Shown piece by piece: positions 44,161 to 54,026 of a stretch of 64,000 nt of DNA. The position numbers were made by a program, and so were the translations under genes. This DNA is from Euborellia annulipes (Eukaryota > Arthropoda > Insecta > Dermaptera > Anisolabididae), in NCBI GenBank assembly GCA_023213315.1, contig JAKCPI010014840.1:1-64000 (forward strand), read 5' to 3'. Under the pieces are notes generated by a model. The model was not told the origin of the DNA and did no database searches. It saw nothing but the letters and a program-made list of their open reading frames with translations. Numbering within the stretch: position 1 is the first letter of the stretch; every line of letters begins with the position of its first letter.

Positions 44161-44430
44161 AGAGAGGGCGGGATAAAAGTTAAGACACCCCAAGACAGAG
44201 AGAAGTTGTATATAAATACGTCAGTCAGTCAGTGAATATAAAATAGGCAACGTATTTATATTAAAATGAAGGGGGGGGGCCCCGGCGGGGGGCCCTGGGG
44301 GCGTGAAAAAAAAAAAAAAGAGAGAGGGCGGGATAAAAGTTAAGACACCCCAAGACAGAGAGAAGTTGTATATAAATACGTCAGTCAGTCAGTGAATATA
44401 AAATAGGCAACGTATTTATATTAAAATGAA
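44161..44430 (+). repeat. 110-bp perfect duplication around a GC-rich spacer
   Basis: 44161-44270 and 44321-44430 appear identical (for example AAGACACCCCAAGACAGAGA and GTCAGTCAGTCAGTGAATAT). Between them is a G/C-only island (44271-44305: G run, CCCCGGCG, GGGGGCCCTGGGGGCG) followed by poly-A. It could be a true tandem duplication or a mis-joined assembly with a low-quality spacer. Confidence 0.85.
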
Positions 44431-44844
44431 TTTAATGTTAAAAAAAGAAATTTTATAATAATAATGTTTTCTTGATAAAAAAAAAATTTCCTTTGATAAA
44501 AATGGTTCAAAAAGAAGCCAGACAGAAGTGATATTTGAATATAAAAATTTTTTTATCCACTAATAGTAGCTATGTGTTGTTCACTCTGTAGTAGAGTGGG
44601 GACGCATTTTAAAATCTATAAGTCGGTATTCAGAAATGCATTTTAAGAAAAATTTTAACTTAAGATGAATTTTACTATGCCTTTTATTATACATTTTTTA
44701 TTTAAATCCTATAAAAAAAAAAAAAAAAAAAAAAAATAGAGAAATTTAAGGATGTTTTAGAGGATGTTAGCCAAACAGGATAGCATCTATCAACTCTAAC
44801 AACTATAACTATAACAACTCTATCTGCATTTCCATATATTAGTA

Positions 44845-45372
44845 CGAGGGCAGGTCAATAAGTCCGTGACTTTTTGAATGATACACAGGTTTTTGGATAA
44901 AAAATTATTTTATTTTTCAACGTAGTTTCCTTTGAGCTCGATACACTTTGTCCAACGTTTCTCCAATTTTTTTTATCCCTTTCAAAAAATAAGATTTGTC
45001 GGGGCATCAAAATAGTTATTTGTTTGTGAGATACTTTCATCGTTGGAGTCAAATCTCTTACCGCTGAGCCATTTTTTCAGGTTTGGAAACAAGAAATAGT
45101 GACTCGGGGCTAAATCCGGAGAATAGGGCGGATGAGGGAGCAATTCGTATCCCAATTCATGGATTTTTGTCATGGAAACTGCACATGTTTGCACCCTTGC
45201 ACTTCTTCTCAAATCACGAGGTAGTCTGCTATTAATGGATGTCAAACAAAAACTAAAAGACTCAAATTTCGACAGGAGTCAGCTGATAGTTGCCTGCTGA
45301 CAGGAGCAGTGTTGCCATTTCAGTTAAGAGGCGGGAAATTCAAAAAGTCAAGAACTTAATGACCTGCCCTTG
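44845..45372 (-). mobile_element. Deleted mariner element with intact TIRs and TA duplication
   Basis: The left terminus CGAGGGCAGGTCAATAAGTC and the right terminus ACTTAATGACCTGCCCTTG are inverted repeats of about 30 bp. TA lies at 44843-44844 and 45373-45374. A complete mariner is about 1.3 kb, so roughly 0.8 kb is missing, mostly the first two thirds of the gene. Confidence 0.93.
44900..45245 (-). pseudogene. Mariner transposase, C-terminal remnant
   Basis: Read from 45245 downward, the frame gives SMTKIHELGYELLPHPPYSP, DLAP, then SHYFLFPNLKKWLSGKRF. This is the hallmark C-terminal block of mariner transposases and contains the third catalytic Asp in SPDLAP. The second catalytic Asp segment is replaced by the deletion joint (LRRSARVQTCAV in place of a DNA-like run). 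A frameshift near 45000 moves the remainder, ending in words like IKKIGETLDKVY, into another frame. N-terminal DNA-binding helices are absent. The gene is dead; active relatives cut and paste DNA at TA sites. Confidence 0.9.
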
Positions 45373-45644
45373 TAATTGAGCCTATATTCTCATAAGAGCT
45401 GATAATGGCGTTATAAAATTAAAGCTAGAACGTATTCTTTTATTGGGATTTTCATTCGATACAGGCTATCCCTCTTTGCTGACATCCTTCCTTTTATTTA
45501 TTTAAAATAAATGGGTTCGTCTCTGAGGCATACAGCTTATTAGTTATTATGTTATTTGGATTGCCTGCTTTTCCATAACTAAAAACGCAAGTAATTTTTT
45601 TTATCGAACTTGAATGTATTTATTCCAAAGTAGTGACTGTGATT

Positions 45645-45805
45645 ATATAGATGGATAATTATAGATAGGAGCAGTCAATAAAAAAGACTCTGTATACAGG
45701 TTTTAATCTCGGAGACGTTTCGGTTCTTTTAATTTAAGAGCCATCCTAATCTAAGGACCCTCTAAGGCTCTTAAATTAAAAGAACCGAAACGTCTTCGAG
45801 ATTAG
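45645..45805. repeat. Penelope-terminus foldback with paired motifs
   Basis: GGATAATTATAGATAGGAGC matches the arms at 19329-19450. Then AATCTCGGAGACGTTTCGGT (minus-strand motif) faces AAGAACCGAAACGTCTTCGA (plus-strand motif) across AAGAGCCATC and CTAAGGCTCTTAAA. So two motif copies (45716-45748 and 45764-45792) form an inverted pair. Confidence 0.7.
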
Positions 45806-45856
45806 AGGTAGAGTAAAAAAACAATAAACAAATTTGTTATTTTGAAAATTTAAAAC

Positions 45857-45925
45857 TCTACCGTGCTGGCCTTTTATTCCAAGGGTCGCTGGTTTGGATC
45901 CCAGGCAGTCCAATGATGATTCAAA
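45857..45925 (+). repeat. SINE B head fragment
   Basis: TACCGTGCTGGCCTTTTATT, GGGTCGCTGGTTTGGATCCC and AGGCAGTCCAATGATGATT match the tRNA-like head and the junction of family B. Confidence 0.65.
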
Positions 45926-46650
45926 AAAATATAATGAATATTCGTGAAAGTGTTAACAATCTGTTATTTTATTTTCAATACTATATATAATATTTATATT
46001 CATAAGATATCGCATGAGAAAAAAAAAAACTAAAGTAGTTTTGAGGGTTTATTATTAAGAGAAGAGTGGACATGTGTTATCCTTTTGGTGAGATCCGCTT
46101 CGATATTGACTGTGATCATAAAAGGGGTCCCGAGGGATTGAATTGCATCCCAATGGAAGGGGGCAAAAAGTCACCACACACACACACCATCGATCGAATG
46201 TATCGATAACATCGGCTTCCCCTCTACGGGTCATTTCCTTTTCCCTCAGACAAGTTTAACAATCTTCTAATGTTTTATTATGTGGAATTTTATTATACGT
46301 GAGATGAGAGAGATGAAGAATTTTCCGATATATATTTGCTCGATTAATATTTTAAATATTTTAACTTGAAACTATTATATATATATTTTTTTTTATATAT
46401 AAAATTTATCACCAAATTTTTTATCACTTGATTTGATTTATTTTTTCCAATATAAACTTAATCTATAAATTCTCTAGAGAAGCCTATGAAATTTTATAAA
46501 ATTTCAATTGAATTTACATATTGACGTCACCCGGAAACAAGAAAAAGGTGTAGTTAAATATTTTTCGAGATCTACCAGGTATATATTTGAATCAGATATT
46601 AGTATTCAAAATGCCTCGATTGGACTTAACTAGTCATAGATATATTTAAC
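45926..46650. other. Non-coding DNA, possible regulatory island at 46080-46260
   Basis: No exon. GC-richer sequence at 46080-46260, not matching repeats, includes TATCGATAA (46201-46209), identical to the insect DRE core TATCGATA. One short word is weak evidence. The rest is AT-rich. Confidence 0.35.
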
Positions 46651-46654
46651 AAGG

Positions 46655-46986
46655 CTGTGAGTGTTCTTTATTGGCGAGGCCAAACGCCACATGGCCCCCG
46701 GGAATCGAACCCAGGATCACCAGCCTATACGGGGCATCGGTGTGCTGTCCATTGCACCAGGCCACCGGATCTTTAATATTTCTCACTTACACGTGTTTGC
46801 ACGGTTAACTTACATAAGGGGAAGTGAGTTTTATTGGTGTAGGTCGAGGGTCCGGAGGCCTGGTGCAATGGACAGCACACCGATGCCTCGGATAGGCTGG
46901 AGATCCTGGGTTTGATTTTCGGGGGTCATGGAGCGTTTGGCCTCGCCAATAAAAACACTCACAATCTTGTTAAAGAAAAAGGTGGC
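46655..46986. repeat. Foldback of two opposed tRNA-derived SINE C copies
   Basis: Minus-strand copy at 46655-46765 and plus-strand copy at 46850-46986. The A-box region GCCTGGTGCAATGGACAGCA and the B-box region GATCCTGGGTTTGATTTTCG are visible in the right arm. The left arm keeps a better B box (complement of GGGAATCGAACCCAGG). Outer ends GTGAGTGTTCTTTATTGGCG and CGCCAATAAAAACACTCAC pair. A solitary copy is at 7545-7640. Confidence 0.82.
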
Positions 46987-47414
46987 TGTAGATGACTCTT
47001 TACTCAACATTTCTGACCAATTTCCTAAGCTTTTTTTTTTCTATTGTGAATGACAAGTTTCACCTCTCTGGTGTGGAGTACACGGAGTTTTTTTTTTTTT
47101 TTCATATTATTTATATTTTTTCGGCTTCTGTTGCATTAAGATTTCATATTGATAGGCCTCTCAATGCTTTTTGTTCCTCCTAGTCAAGCAGACTTAGTAG
47201 CAGGGCCGAATTTGAGAGTATGCCTGCTATAATTTACAAATTTTTGTATCGTTTGAGTCTCATGGTCCAGAATAGGCCAAGAGATAAATAAAATTAAAAA
47301 AAAAAAAAAACGCGCCATTCAGTCTTTTTTCTTTACCTCTATTTAATTTTTTTTTTTTAAGGATAAATTTGTCTTTAATGATACTAATGAAAATTTGCCT
47401 GTTTTATGTTGCAG
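46987..47414 (+). other. EXT1 intron, 3' end
   Basis: AT- and T-rich sequence leading to the acceptor. T-rich tracts (47350-47360) and ATGTTGCAG at the border supply a polypyrimidine-poor but acceptable 3' splice site. Confidence 0.6.
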
Positions 47415-47616
47415 ATACGACTATGAAGTTTTACTTCAGAACTCGACATTCTGTCTAGTACCACGGGGCCGACGACTTGGTTCGTTCCGGTTCCTGGAGG
47501 CCCTTCAAGCGGGCTGCGTTCCTGTGTTGCTGAGCAACGGTTGGGCGTTGCCCTTCGCCCAGCGCATCGACTGGACCTCCGCCGCCGTCTGGGCCGATGA
47601 ACGACTCCTCCTACAG
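47415..47616 (+). CDS. EXT1: EXT1/tout-velu exostosin-domain exon (internal exon)
   Basis: Internal exon of 202 bp preceded by TTGCAG and followed by GTAGGC. The first base completes a split codon, then 67 codons run to a CAG that ends on a codon boundary. The peptide contains [32 protein letters not shown] and WADERLLLQ. These are diagnostic of EXT1 (tout-velu in flies) and differ from EXT2 and the EXT-like proteins at the same place. In the family, EXT1 is a Golgi type II membrane glycosyltransferase. With EXT2 it polymerises the GlcNAc/GlcA chain of heparan sulfate, and it is needed for Hedgehog, Wnt and BMP spreading. This part belongs to the N-terminal exostosin (GT47) domain. The exon is GC-rich against an AT-rich background, as expected for selected coding sequence. 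Neighbouring exons are not visible. The open frame extends into both introns only by chance. Confidence 0.95.
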
Positions 47617-48544
47617 GTAGGCTGCTGCTGCTACTTTATCAACTATGTCTTTCTACCTTACCTACCTCAATTTTTATACTACGATTGACATATTCCCTTA
47701 AAAAAAAAAAAAAAAACAATCTCCTGTCGATATATTTATTTGTTATTATTAAATTAAAATACATTATTAAGTGATATCTTTTTAGACACCTGAAGGAAAA
47801 TGGAAAATCACTCACGAAACTTCTACGAATCGATGGGAAAAATAGGCCATGTTATTTTTTTTTAATCAATAATTTTATTTATTATTCAGTATCTTCGATA
47901 GTTAATGGAAATTGTTTAGTTTTTAATCAGCTAATCTTTTTTCTATCACTCTCATTTATTTACCTTTTTTTTTAATTTATTTAAGCTCTTTTTCGGCCAT
48001 TTAGACCCCTCTATATTAAAATAATCGGAAGCCACTCAACTGTAATATATTTTTGTTGTATGAGATATATGCGAATCTCTGATCCTCTGACCCCTAGCAA
48101 AAGAGGCATATTTTCCTTATTATAGCTACTTATCACGATATGGATTTTGCGTGGCGCCCTTTAATCGCTAACCCCACAACTGCTTGCTGCATCTATTAAA
48201 CAAAAAATTTATTATACCTTTTTCACCTGAAGAAAAATTAAATTTTCGGATTTAAAAAAAAAAAAATTGAAGTAATTTCAGTTGGTATTTTTGATTTGTC
48301 AAAAATTTTTTATAGTGGATCATACATTTGTACTGTATATTAAATTTATAATAATTACATTAAGAAAAATTTAATAAATTTATTAGACCCATTTAGCAAT
48401 ATCAGTCCTCGGTGGCTTGGTTCAACCAAACACAATACAAATTTAAAGAGAATTTCAAAAAAAAAGAATCTGAAAGAAGTAAAGGTGATATACTATTTAC
48501 ACGGTGAAATTATCATTAATTTTGAATTTTTGGAAACATTTTTT
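47617..48544 (+). other. EXT1 intron, 5' part, with a SINE A fragment
   Basis: Begins with the donor GTAGGC. A SINE A fragment in reverse orientation lies at about 47975-48120 (CTCTTTTTCGGCCATTTAGA). No second exon found. Confidence 0.6.
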
Positions 48545-49163
48545 AAAAAATCTGGTGTGCTGGTCGCACAGCACATAACTTTCTCTTACCTTCTGTAATC
48601 GAAAGTTGCTTTCTGTGCTTGTCACACCAGATTTTTTGTGTAGACATATATTTAGTTTCCGCCGATATATTAAAATTCAAGATGTAAAATTTATAAACAT
48701 GGGAAAATATTTATATTTTGTTAACCTATGAAATTCAAGAGTAAAGTGTGCTTCAAACAATTTTGAGAGCAAAATGAGAATATACATTTTAAAGAACAAC
48801 TAAAAAATAATTGATTTATGAATTTTAATCAAAATCAATAGGGCAAATTTTGAGAAAATCGAAAAAAAAAAAATGAAAAAGTACATCAGTAAAGTACTAG
48901 TACTTGTTGGCCAATTTTGTTCAAAAGCTTTGTGTCAGTGCGGTGCCTAACTTAAATATAAAATTTCAACCTCCTGGCTCTTATAGTTGTTGAAATATTT
49001 TGTTCACAGACAGACAGACCGTGTCGCGAAAACCACTTTTTTTGATTCAGTGGACCTCAAAACTTGTATATCCATCAAAATCTTGACATCGAATTTTTGA
49101 CATGAATCTAATACCGTACTTTCTTTCTATATATATTAACATATATAGAGGTAAGAGAAAATA
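48545..49163 (-). mobile_element. HP-family repeat, full-length copy
   Basis: Long hairpin at 48545-48637 (CTGGTGTGCTGGTCGCACAG / GTGCTTGTCACACCAG), the body in reverse orientation with CACAGACAGACAGACC, and the TA-rich end with GGTAAGAGAAAATA. It lies about 930 bp downstream of the EXT1 exon. Confidence 0.88.
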
Positions 49164-49384
49164 AAAATAAACATTTTGATTATTTCTTTATTAATTTGAA
49201 CTAAGTAATATTGTTAGTAGGATGCACTCATATACTAACATCTAATTGGTCCGAAATAATCTCATTATCCAAATGCCTTAGAGAATAGAGTGGGCCAATA
49301 GTGAGAGAGAGGGAATTTCAATTCAATCAAGTGGAATGACTGACTCTACATGCTCCATCTCACTCTAGGCGTGATTGAATGACT

Positions 49385-49417
<33 letters not shown>

Positions 49418-50133
49418 AAAGCGTAAAGTAATGGACATCACATTCGCGCACACCAAGTGAGGGAAACATTAACACAAGTTCAAATTCACACCTGACGAAA
49501 GTAATTCATTCTATAAAACAACACACATCCACGATAACTATACGATGACCAAGTCGGCTCCACTTTTCATTAGTGTCACATCGCAGACACATTTCAAAAA
49601 TAAAATATGTTTATTAATTAAATGGTCAATGAGGGAGAAACGAGGAAATAGGCCATGTGGAAAATGCAATAAAATATTATCAACTCTTGTTGCTTTAAGT
49701 ATTAGATAACTTGATGGTTTTTAATTGAGGGGGAGGGGGAATGAATTGGTAAACAATTTCTTTTTTTATTTAAGCATAGATATAATTAAAATATTCCTTT
49801 CGCAGGCTTAAATCTTCCTTATAGACATAATTGTAAATTTTCTAAGTTTCAATTAGTTGGAGAAACCTTCATTGAACTAGCAAGAAAACCTACTGAATGG
49901 CACGGTAAAATGTAATTTAAAAAATAATTTTTAAAATAACTAAATTGCTTTCAAATTAAATATTTAGACCAGTAATAAAAAATTCGGGTGAATCGGATCA
50001 ACAATTTTTTTTTCGTCAGCCGGTCTTTATTAAACTAAAATAATTTAAATATGTTAATAAATAAGAAATTATAGGTCTATATAATATTTAAGAATAATAA
50101 AATATCGCGTATGTGAGCCGTGAAACGAAAATT
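49164..50133. other. Non-coding DNA with GA-rich island at 49260-49600
   Basis: No exon. A complex, less AT-rich block includes a (GA)n tract at 49388-49417 and does not match repeats in the window. GA tracts can bind GAGA-type factors; function here is unknown. Confidence 0.4.
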
Positions 50134-50298
50134 TATATAATTAAATATTTATTAATTCATATACCCGAAAAAAGTAAGGGTGTGATCTAGTGGTAAGAGC
50201 ACTCCGAGTAAAAATTGGAGGAACCGTGGTTCAACTCCCGGCGGCAGACCCTTACTCTTTTCGAGTATATGAATTAATAAATATTTAATTATAAATTT
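50134..50298. repeat. Foldback with a tRNA-like loop
   Basis: AAATATTTATTAATTCATAT on the left pairs with ATATGAATTAATAAATATTT on the right, and AAAGTAAGGGT pairs with ACCCTTACTCTTT. The loop reads like a tRNA: TGATCTAGTGGTAAGAGCAC (A-box region), CTCC...GGAG (anticodon-like stem) and CCGTGGTTCAACTCCCGG (T arm with B box). The acceptor stem is imperfect, so it is more likely a SINE-type relic than a working tRNA gene. Confidence 0.65.
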
Positions 50299-50320
50299 AA
50301 ATATGTTGACCGTTTTTATT

Positions 50321-50684
50321 ACTTTCTCTTACCTATATATCGCTCATTTGCTGCAATACCGTCATAATTCAAAAATCGCTCATATTGCGTCATTGCCACA
50401 GTAAGAATAAGAAAAAAAAGCTCTTTAATCTGGCGGTTGGACATGTCTGAGCTTTTTAAACTAGCAGCAAAATATCTAATTTTTTTGAATCGCAAATTTT
50501 TTAAAAACTTCTTTGTTGACTTCAAAACAGTAACATTTCATTTTAAAAGAAGCTTTGTGGAAGCTGTACCAGTGATATTTTCGATAATAAAAAATTAATT
50601 TGTAGTATTCTTATTTTTAATTTCAATTACTATTATAAATAGGAGAACCATGATGCTGTGCGACCAGTCACACTAAATTTTTTC
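50321..50684 (+). mobile_element. HP-family variant with unrelated interior
   Basis: Starts ACTTTCTCTTACCTATATAT and ends CGACCAGTCACACTAAATTT, the two family ends. The interior (for example CGGTTGGACATGTCTGAGCT) does not match other copies. It is a separate subfamily or a chimera. Confidence 0.6.
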
Positions 50685-51413
50685 TTATTTTATCATTTTA
50701 TTTATTTTCTTTCTTATTTCTTATTTAATCGAAATTTCTTTTCTCCATGTGATTACATTATATCCACTAGTGTGTGATATTACTTGATTGAGAGCCGTCT
50801 AAGACAATTGCCTTTTAGATATTTTGAAGTGAATTCACTTGGGATTATTTGTTTGACTTGTTTTTATAAAACAGTGTACTTTATTTCGAACTTTTTTTTT
50901 TTTACAAATAACTGTCCAATTTACCAGCGATTTCTTCCGGTTTTTTTCCTCTTTTCGTTTGTTTTGTTTTAAAGACTTTATTCAGGTTAAAAAAAAAAGT
51001 TTAACAAACCGTGCTCGATGGTGCATATAAATTATATATTGTAGTTCAATCTTGCTAAGGATTGGATCTATCGATTGAGCTTTTGCAGTAATATTTTTCA
51101 AAAAAAAAAAATAATATTATTAAAATGGTCTCACTATATTTTATGTAGGCTTACTTTGGTATAATATTTTTTGGGACGAACACCTACATCGTGTTGTCAA
51201 TCGTAGTTTTTGACAAAACTTATAGAACTATTCTTAAAAAATAACTATAGGCATGGGGGGGGGGATTTGGGGGTTCAAAACCCCCCCCCCCTCCCCCATT
51301 GGACCCAAGCCATGACTAGATATTTAAGCTCTATAATACAAAATATTTCTTCTCTCCTATATATTTCATATATAGGGTAAGAGAAAGTAAAATATAATAA
51401 TTTTCTCTAGGTT
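50685..51413. other. Non-coding AT-rich DNA with G/C foldback
   Basis: No gene. A G run facing a C run at 51256-51300 (GGGGGGGGATTTGGGGG / CCCCCCCCCC) resembles the interior of the hAT MITE at 11778-12037. A solitary short HP end (TATAGGGTAAGAGAAAGTA) lies at 51371-51389. Confidence 0.5.
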
Positions 51414-52077
51414 AAAAAAAAAAAATCTGGTGTGACTGGCGCACAGCACACAACTTTCTCTTACCTTCGGTAATCGAAAGTTGTGTACTGTGCTTGTCAC
51501 ACCAGATTTTTTGTGTCGACATGTATTTAGTTTCCGACAGTACGGTTCATTCGATTTTCAAGATGTAAAATTTATAAGTATGGCAAAATATTTATATTTT
51601 GTTACCATGGCAACTATTTCTCCTATCTTTTCTATGGAGTACAAGAGTAAAGTGGTCTTCAGAAGATTTCAATCACAAAATGAGAATATACATTTTATTG
51701 AGAATCTAAAAAATAATTGATTTTTGAATTTTAAAAAAAATCGTTGGAGCAAATTTAGAGAAAATCGAAAAAAACTCAAAAAGTGCATCAGTAAAGTACT
51801 AGTAATCTTTGGCCGATTTTGTTCAAAAGCTTCGTGTCTCGTCTCAGGGGGTACTTAACTTGAATAAAAAATTTCAACCTACTAGCTCTTTTTGTTCTTG
51901 AGGTATTTTGTTCACAAACACACAGACAGACAGACCATGTCGCGAAAACCACTTTATTTGGATTCAGGGGACCTCAAAACGTGTATATCTATCAAAATCT
52001 CGATATCGAATTTTTAATATGAATCCAATATTTTCTCTCTCTATATATTAAGATATATATTGAGGAAAGAGAAAGTA
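51414..52077 (-). mobile_element. HP-family repeat, full-length copy
   Basis: Long hairpin at about 51414-51512, then the reverse-orientation body with CACACAGACAGACAGACC, ending GAGGAAAGAGAAAGTA. The next HP copy starts at the very next base, giving a head-to-tail pair. Confidence 0.9.
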
Positions 52078-53122
52078 AAAAATCTGGTGTGACTGGCGCA
52101 CAGCACACAACTTTCTCTTACCCTTCGGTAAGAGAAAGTTGCGCACTGTGCTGGTCACACCAGATTTTTTGTGTCGAGATATATTTAGTTTCCCATAGCA
52201 CCTTAGTTTCAAACTTGCATTTTAAATGTTGACTGCTTGAAATAAACTATGGTTATTTTTCAAAATTTTAATCTCATATTTGGACATTTTATACACAATA
52301 TAGAATCGTAAATAAATACAAAATTTCATAAGAATTGGAAAAAAAAATTTTAAATGCGTAAAAAGTTCCAAAGGGGACCCCCTTTTGAATCGAAATTAAC
52401 ATACAAATCCCTATAGGAAATTAACATTGTTTCTATGCGAAGATAAGGTGGAAAGGGAATTTAAAAAGAGTAGAGACAGGCGATAATGTTTGCAAGTGAG
52501 AGAGAGACATATATGTTTTCTTTGAAACAATTAAAGACACAAATAAATTTAAAAAAAATGGGAATTTAAATAATAATTGATTTTTAATCTAATAAAAAGA
52601 AAAAGATTTAAATTCCGTTACCATGGCAACCATTTCTATCTTTCCTATGAAGAACAAGAGTAAAGTGGTCTTCAGAAGATTTCAACGGCAAAATGAGAAT
52701 ATACATTTTAAAGAGCATCTAAAAAATAGTTCATTTATGAATTTTAAAAAAAATCCTTGGAGGGAATTTTGAGAAAATCGAAAAAAACTGAAAAAGTACA
52801 TCAGTAAAGTACTAGTACTTTTTGGCCGATTTTGTTCAAAAGCTTATTTTGAGATTCTTCAAAGGTACCTAAGTTAAATATAAAATTTCAATCCGGTAGC
52901 TCAATTCCTTCATGCTAAAAAAATGGTTCCACACATACAGACACACAGACACACAGACATACATACACACACACACACACACAGACCAATTTGCGGGACC
53001 CACTTTTTTGGACTCAGGGGACCTCAAAACATGTATATCCATCAAAATCTCGACATCGAATTTTTGACATGATCGCAATACTTTCTCTCCTATATATTTC
53101 ATATATAGGCTAAGAGAAAGTA
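52076..53122 (-). mobile_element. HP-family repeat, longer copy with interior insert
   Basis: Long hairpin at 52076-52168. Then TTTAGTTTCCCATAGCACCT leads into about 400 bp (52190-52600) not found in the standard copies. After that the usual body resumes at CCGTTACCATGGCAACCATT, with a CA/GACA tract near 52925-52985, and the end CTAAGAGAAAGTA. Confidence 0.85.
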
Positions 53123-54026
53123 AAATTGATGCTTATGATTAAAGAACTCCATTGGGATATTATACCTATAGGTAAGAGAAAGTAACAAATTTTTTTTCTG
53201 AATTGCTTCCTGCAAATTAATACATACTATAGTATAATAAATTGAAATAGAACAATAGTATCGTACTGGATAGTTCTTATACAATTTGATACTCCGCAAT
53301 ATATCCGTCAAACAATAGGGTAAAAATATCTGATCTTTAGATCATTAATTAAGAAGACCTCAATCTTTAACTTTAAATGATAAGTATCCTTCCTTTTCAT
53401 TTACTCTAAGCTTAATATATCCCTTAAATATGAAAAATATACAATATTAAGTATCATTTTTTAGACTTAAAAGATCTCACTTTTCTTGAATATTAATACA
53501 CAAAGTTATTTTAATCTTATAAAGAAGATAATAAAGTATGAAGGCCGAAAAAAAAATTATGTGTTCATATTTAATGAGCACTCAAAGGATAAAATTATTA
53601 AGGAAATACATTCATTTACGTAGATAAAAACATTTTATGTTATTTTATTTAAATCATTTATTTCTAACAAATGTTTGAATTTTTTTTTTTTTTTTTACTT
53701 TACTAAACCATTTAGACTTCTCTCTCTCCTCTCTTTCTCTCCCTATCTTATATATCTACAAAGTACAAAGTGCTTTAGTGATATTCCTGCTCCATTCGCC
53801 AAGATGGATAACAAGAGATAACGACATCTGCTTGTGAAGATCAAGATCCAACCAACAAGTTTTATGTTCAAACATTTAAGAAAAGATCTTATTATACATA
53901 TACAAGTGAAACAAGAGAAAAAAAAAAGAAAAGGATGAGGAAAGAACAAGAAAAAAAAACGAGGAGAGTAGTACGTATATTAACCTGAACAAAATAAATT
54001 CGAAACAAAATATTTTTTTTTTTTCT
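53123..54026. other. Non-coding AT-rich DNA
   Basis: No gene. A short solitary HP end (ACCTATAGGTAAGAGAAAGT) lies at about 53165-53184. Confidence 0.5.

Larger units (their letters stand above)
44755..45500. repeat. Penelope-type terminal foldback hosting a mariner
   Basis: GGATGTTAGCCAAACAGGAT on the left pairs with GGCTATCCCTCTTTGCTGAC on the right. These words are shared with the Penelope-linked regions at 5690-5740 and 7290-7320. The mariner at 44845-45372 lies between the arms. Confidence 0.6.

Noticed and set aside
47395..47688. Full 97-residue frame as the EXT1 coding region
   Set aside because: Only 47415-47616 matches EXT1. The flanking residues come from intron sequence beyond the AG and GT splice sites.
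50170..50252. Functional tRNA gene
   Set aside because: The acceptor stem and D arm are imperfect and the unit sits inside a palindrome, so a SINE/foldback relic is more likely.
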